Shown: positions 6,058-9,501 of the stretch, piece by piece | How the letters are laid out: every line of letters starts with the position of its first letter | How positions within the stretch are numbered: position 1 is the stretch's first letter | NCBI GenBank assembly: GCA_016292545.1 | Contig: JAEDIG010000093.1 | Location: 1 to 9,501, forward strand | Direction of reading: 5' to 3' | Length of the DNA: 9,501 nucleotides | From: Bacteroidaceae bacterium | Lineage (GTDB): Bacteria; Bacteroidota; Bacteroidia; Bacteroidales; Bacteroidaceae | The notes under the pieces: generated by a model | The model's input: the letters and a program-made list of their open reading frames with translations, nothing else | Told to the model about the DNA's origin: nothing | Databases searched by the model: none | Made by a program: the position numbers and the translations under genes

Positions 6058-7650
6058 ATGACAAGCTGGATAACACACGTCCGAGACATCCTGGCCACGC
6101 TGCTGGCAGCAGTCTGCATGGCCGCCTGCCACCCGGAAGCCGTTGAAGACGACCCGAGACAGGGCGAGGCCTACGTGCGCCTCACCCTGCAGTTGCCGTC
6201 TGCCGGCACGCGTGCTGTTGTCCCGCAAGGAGGAGAGGACGGTGATGGGCGTGAACCTGGCACCGATGCCGAGAACGAGATAAAGGACATCTGGGTGTAT
6301 ATCCTCCGCCATACCTTGGGCATGGATGCACCGGATGGGACACCCCTGCTGTACACGGGATGGTTCAAGGAAGAGACGGCCGAAAAGTGGACCAGGACAA
6401 CCGAGGGGGTGGAGGTGACCTTTGTCATCCAGGGCTATCATGCAGAGGAGGGTGACCGCGTGATTGCAGTGGCCAACGGCGGTGCCCTGCTGCCCAAGCC
6501 CACAAATCTGGGCGAACTGCGTAACCAGACGGCATACGCTGCCTGGAACAGGGCAGACGGCACCCGCTTTGTGATGTCCTCTGCCTGCAACGACTCGGAT
6601 GAAGGAAAGATAACCGTCACCTCGAAGGCAGGTACCAAAGCCGACCCCTTCCTGAGCGAACTACGCATACAACGGACAGCGGCCCGCATCGACCTGATGT
6701 ACAACCATTCGGAAAACATGTCCTCCTCAGGGACAGAACTTATATATAAGGTGTATGCCGACCCTAACAACCCTTCGAGCACGGTGGTGGGAAAGATGCA
6801 CCTGCAAAACATCATACCCCTCAACCTGATGCAGCAGAGCAGCTACATGATAAAGCGCGTGACCTCAACGGACGACATATCATCCACTGTGAAATACGGT
6901 GCCAGGGAACAGACAGCAACAGACGGCACACCCACGAACTATGTGGTGGAGCCACATACATTAGTGAAAAATGGAAGCGTGAGCGACGATCAACTCAATG
7001 CCTGGTATGGCGACACACGTGCAAAGACTGTCTTTGCCAATCCTACGCCCTACCTGTCCACCACGGGCATCAAGGCATACAGCGGCACGGAGACAGAAAA
7101 ACCGGGGCTGGGCGACCATTTCACACACGTCATGACACTGGCATACACCAACGAGAACACGCAGGACAAGGACCATCAAAGCACCGACTTCATCACGGGG
7201 CTGCTGCTCAGGGCGGTATACGAGCCCATGAAGGTATATACCGACAAGGACTGCACCACGGAGACCGACTACGCCACAGGCCACACCTTCTGGCGATACT
7301 GCCCCACCAGAATAACAATGAAGGAGGCCGACTGCATCTACTTCTCCAACCTGGCGGCTGCCGAAGGCTACAAGGCGGCACATCCCTCCGACATGGCGAA
7401 GATAACAGCGTTCGCCGATGGCATCTGCTACTACAACATCTGGCTGCGCCATGCCAATGTGGACAGCAACCCCCATCTCACCTTCCCCATGGAGTATGGC
7501 ATCGTGCGGAACAACATCTACCGGGTGGGGGTATCCAAGGTAACTGGCCCAGGCACACCCTCGCCAAGCAAGAACGGCCCGGAGCATATCTACCTGCGCA
7601 TCTTCGTGCGCCAATGGAACCTCAGGGAGCAACCGCCTATCAGGCTATGA
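6058..7650 (+). CDS. Second Mfa1-type fimbrillin (accessory or chain-forming subunit)
   Basis: I place the start at 6058 because translation from there gives a lipoprotein signal ending MAAC (C24). The frame stays open upstream only as an out-of-frame reading of the anchor gene. AAGGAAAGG at about 6038-6047 is a plausible ribosome site. The 530-residue product carries AGTRA (R52-A53) for proteolytic maturation. Its C-terminal domain parallels the major fimbrillin: CYYNIWLRH, then YGIVRNNIYRVGVSKV (480-495), then a final strand with QWNLREQPPIRL (519-530), where Q replaces the P of PW. It therefore has both features needed to extend a fibre. In comparable loci the genes after the anchor encode minor subunits near the tip, the likeliest role here. 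G+C-rich codon use matches the operon average, not the major fimbrillin. Confidence 0.82.
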   Translation: MTSWITHVRDILATLLAAVCMAACHPEAVEDDPRQGEAYVRLTLQLPSAGTRAVVPQGGEDGDGREPGTDAENEIKDIWVYILRHTLGMDAPDGTPLLYTGWFKEETAEKWTRTTEGVEVTFVIQGYHAEEGDRVIAVANGGALLPKPTNLGELRNQTAYAAWNRADGTRFVMSSACNDSDEGKITVTSKAGTKADPFLSELRIQRTAARIDLMYNHSENMSSSGTELIYKVYADPNNPSSTVVGKMHLQNIIPLNLMQQSSYMIKRVTSTDDISSTVKYGAREQTATDGTPTNYVVEPHTLVKNGSVSDDQLNAWYGDTRAKTVFANPTPYLSTTGIKAYSGTETEKPGLGDHFTHVMTLAYTNENTQDKDHQSTDFITGLLLRAVYEPMKVYTDKDCTTETDYATGHTFWRYCPTRITMKEADCIYFSNLAAAEGYKAAHPSDMAKITAFADGICYYNIWLRHANVDSNPHLTFPMEYGIVRNNIYRVGVSKVTGPGTPSPSKNGPEHIYLRIFVRQWNLREQPPIRL

Positions 7651-7684
7651 CGCAATTATTACATGATTATAACGACATACGAAT

Positions 7685-9010
7685 ATGAGAAAAGACGTCA
7701 TCACATACCTTATGCTGTCATTGCTCACGGCTGTCTTCGCCACATCCTGCTCCGAGGAGAGCGGGCATGACCCGGAAGCCGGCGGAAGGACGGTGGCTGT
7801 GGACATGGTCATTGCCACACGTGCCACCGGCACTCCCGAAGCCGCACAGGCAGACGTGGAAAAGATACACACGTGGTGGGTGGCCTTTGTGGACAAGGAC
7901 GGCATAGTGCGCCGTGTGGAGAGCCGCGACCCTTTGCTCACGACCTATGTGGAAGAAGAACGCATCGAGATGAATGTGCCCACCGGCACCTACACCCTCT
8001 ACGCCTTTGCCAATATCACTCCCGAGGCGTTGAAGGCGGAGACTGGCGTCGAGTTCATCGTGGGCAGCACATACCCCTCAGCCGTAGAGACTGCCGGATA
8101 TACCCTTGTCCAGCATTGGGCTTCGGGCACGGACCTGCCCATGTCGGGCAAGCAGGAGGTGACGGTGACCGGCCGCACCAACGAGGTGTTCTCCATAGAG
8201 GTGGTGCGTATGCTTGCCAAGATGGAAGTGAAGTACAGCAACGAGTCGAGCAAGAAGATTACCATCAACAGCCTCAAGCTGTCGCAGTCGGCTACGGACA
8301 AGGTGCCCCTGCTGCCCAACTACACTTACTTGGAATCGGGATGGGACACCGATGTTCCCTGCACGGCAAGGGACTACCTGCGGAAATATAATGAACTGAT
8401 GGCCGCCGCTCCTGTATTGGACGCATACGCCGGAGGTACGGCAAAGGGCTACGACGACATATTCTACGTGCGTGAGTCCCAGGCCAACTACAACGTCACG
8501 GGTCGCTACCTGATGGCAGTGAACATTATGCGCGAGGGAGGCCATCCCGAAGACCTCCTCTTTGCCCTGACAAAAGACTTGCGCTCCATCTACCGCAACG
8601 ACCACGTTGTAATCCCCATCATCCTGAGCGACTATCAGGTGAACCTCGACGTGAACTTCTATCCTCCCATCGGTGGCTATCCTGCCGTCATCACCGAGGA
8701 GAGCCAAGAGGGCTTCTACTGCAAGTTCGGCACGGAAGGCGACTTCGAGATATATCCCAAGGTGGAGGACACGTACAACGGCTATGCCCTGCTCTACGGC
8801 ACGGGCGACCCTAAGTTTACGTACACTATTAGCGTGAGCGACCCCGAAGGCATCTTCACCACCATTCCTGCCGTAACGCCCTCCGGTGAGATGCTTGGCT
8901 GCATTGGCAACACGCCTGGCAAGGCTTACGTGGATGTGGAGATAACGGTGAGCAGGACGGGAGCCTCTGACCAAATATACGACAGACGAATTTATATCAT
9001 ACGATCATAG
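7685..9010 (+). CDS. FimA-type accessory fimbrillin, probable tip-proximal cap
   Basis: The 441-residue precursor has the lipobox ATSC (C22) followed by SEES, again resembling an acidic surface-export signal, and a processing site ATRA (R46-A47). The passage MNVPTGTYTLYAFANI matches the conserved core of the FimA N-terminal domain, where a glycine-threonine turn is followed by an aromatic strand and AN. The C-terminus (SDQIYDRRIYIIRS) lacks the PW/QW donor-strand ending of the other subunits, so it could accept a strand but may not donate one. That makes a terminal or adaptor position in the pilus likely. A role like FimC, FimD or FimE of P. gingivalis is plausible by position, but I cannot say which. 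Only two bases separate its stop from the next start, so the two are probably translationally coupled. Confidence 0.8.
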   Translation: MRKDVITYLMLSLLTAVFATSCSEESGHDPEAGGRTVAVDMVIATRATGTPEAAQADVEKIHTWWVAFVDKDGIVRRVESRDPLLTTYVEEERIEMNVPTGTYTLYAFANITPEALKAETGVEFIVGSTYPSAVETAGYTLVQHWASGTDLPMSGKQEVTVTGRTNEVFSIEVVRMLAKMEVKYSNESSKKITINSLKLSQSATDKVPLLPNYTYLESGWDTDVPCTARDYLRKYNELMAAAPVLDAYAGGTAKGYDDIFYVRESQANYNVTGRYLMAVNIMREGGHPEDLLFALTKDLRSIYRNDHVVIPIILSDYQVNLDVNFYPPIGGYPAVITEESQEGFYCKFGTEGDFEIYPKVEDTYNGYALLYGTGDPKFTYTISVSDPEGIFTTIPAVTPSGEMLGCIGNTPGKAYVDVEITVSRTGASDQIYDRRIYIIRS

Positions 9011-9012
9011 CA

Positions 9013-9501
9013 ATGAGATATATCACATACATACTGCGCACAACAGCCACTCTGTTTTTTATTATGCTGGCGACCGCAAACCTGTCGGCATTGGACAAGA
9101 TTGGCAATGTATATTGCATTAGTACGGCAGATCAGTTGAACGAGTTCGGTACTATCGTGGCAAACGGGGATACCACTGCCAACGGTATGCTCATGAACGA
9201 CATCGACTTCTCGGGATGGACATCGTGGGAACCTATCGGCGGCAGGGGAGGCAGTAATCCTTACTGTGGACACTTCGATGGAGGTGGTCATCGCATCAAG
9301 AACCTTGTCGTAGACAATGCCAGCAAGGACTGGTCGTCGCAAGGCGTATTCGGCAGGGTGACGGCAGGATGCGTCATAGCCAACCTTGTATTCGATAGCA
9401 GTTGCAGCATATCGGGCAAGAACTTTGTAGGAGGTATTGCCGGTAAGGTGAGTGGCGTTGCCAAAGGTACGGTTAAATTCGTCAACTGCGGCAACGAAGG
9501 G
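9013..9501 (+). CDS. Secreted GLUG-repeat protein, probable pilus tip adhesin (partial)
   Basis: An ATG at 9013 opens a frame that runs without a stop to the right edge (163 codons). The N-terminus (MRYITYILRT, then a hydrophobic segment ending ANLSA) is an ordinary type I signal peptide without a lipobox cysteine, unlike the fimbrillins before it. The mature part shows YCISTADQLNEF, DIDFSGWTSWEPIGG, HFDGGGHRIKNLVVDN, GVFGRV and FVGGIAGKVSG. These are typical of GLUG-motif beta-solenoid proteins, which are large surface or secreted proteins often involved in adhesion. Close coupling to the accessory fimbrillin suggests it decorates the pilus. Mfa5 in P. gingivalis is likewise a large non-lipidated accessory protein in a fimbrial locus, though with a different domain. 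The C-terminus, which would show any type IX secretion domain, is outside the window. Confidence 0.8.
   Translation, partial: MRYITYILRTTATLFFIMLATANLSALDKIGNVYCISTADQLNEFGTIVANGDTTANGMLMNDIDFSGWTSWEPIGGRGGSNPYCGHFDGGGHRIKNLVVDNASKDWSSQGVFGRVTAGCVIANLVFDSSCSISGKNFVGGIAGKVSGVAKGTVKFVNCGNEG

Noticed and set aside
1..9501. CRISPR arrays, tRNA or rRNA genes, insertion sequences, attachment sites
   Set aside because: I saw no regularly spaced repeats, no tRNA cloverleaf, no transposase and no terminal repeats anywhere in the window.

Overview
The window looks like chromosomal DNA from a member of the Bacteroidales (Bacteroides, Phocaeicola, Prevotella or a close relative). The reasons are an operon of lipoprotein fimbrillins of the FimA/Mfa1 type, DUF3575 and DUF3868 genes, a promoter matching the Bacteroides TTG / TAnnTTTG pattern, and mostly weak or absent Shine-Dalgarno sequences. 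I cannot name the genus or species from sequence alone.

Layout. Positions 1-116 hold the last 37 codons of an unidentified protein. Positions 117-791 contain no convincing protein gene. They do hold a Bacteroides-type promoter (260-289), then about 430 nt able to fold into a series of strong hairpins, then a textbook intrinsic terminator (690-727). I read 296-727 as a structured non-coding RNA that is either a free small RNA or a transcription-attenuating leader of the operon. From 792 to the right edge all genes are on the plus strand and tightly packed: a DUF3575 outer-membrane protein (792-1424), a DUF3868/OmpA-like lipoprotein (1445-2923), the probable major fimbrillin (2979-4754), a FimB/Mfa2-type anchor (4877-6031), a second Mfa1-type fimbrillin (6058-7650), a FimA-type accessory fimbrillin (7685-9010), and the N-terminal part of a secreted GLUG-repeat protein (9013 to beyond 9501).

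How the parts fit. This is a type V (lipoprotein-precursor) pilus locus. The first two genes probably provide envelope support: a barrel in the outer membrane and a lipid-anchored protein with an OmpA-like domain. The remaining genes supply the fibre. Their ends suggest an order of assembly: the anchor keeps its N-terminus but has the C-terminal PW-type strand; the two chain-forming subunits have both a GTR-A processing site and a PW/QW-type C-terminal strand; the last lipoprotein subunit has the processing site but no such strand, as expected of a cap. The GLUG protein, with an ordinary signal peptide instead of a lipobox, would then be a tip or adhesive partner, comparable in position and export type to Mfa5 of Porphyromonas gingivalis.

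Control points visible in the DNA are the leader RNA with its terminator, a long hairpin without a T-run between the major fimbrillin and the anchor (4774-4833), and an AT-rich stretch just before the major fimbrillin gene. The structured leader is the least explained and most interesting element.
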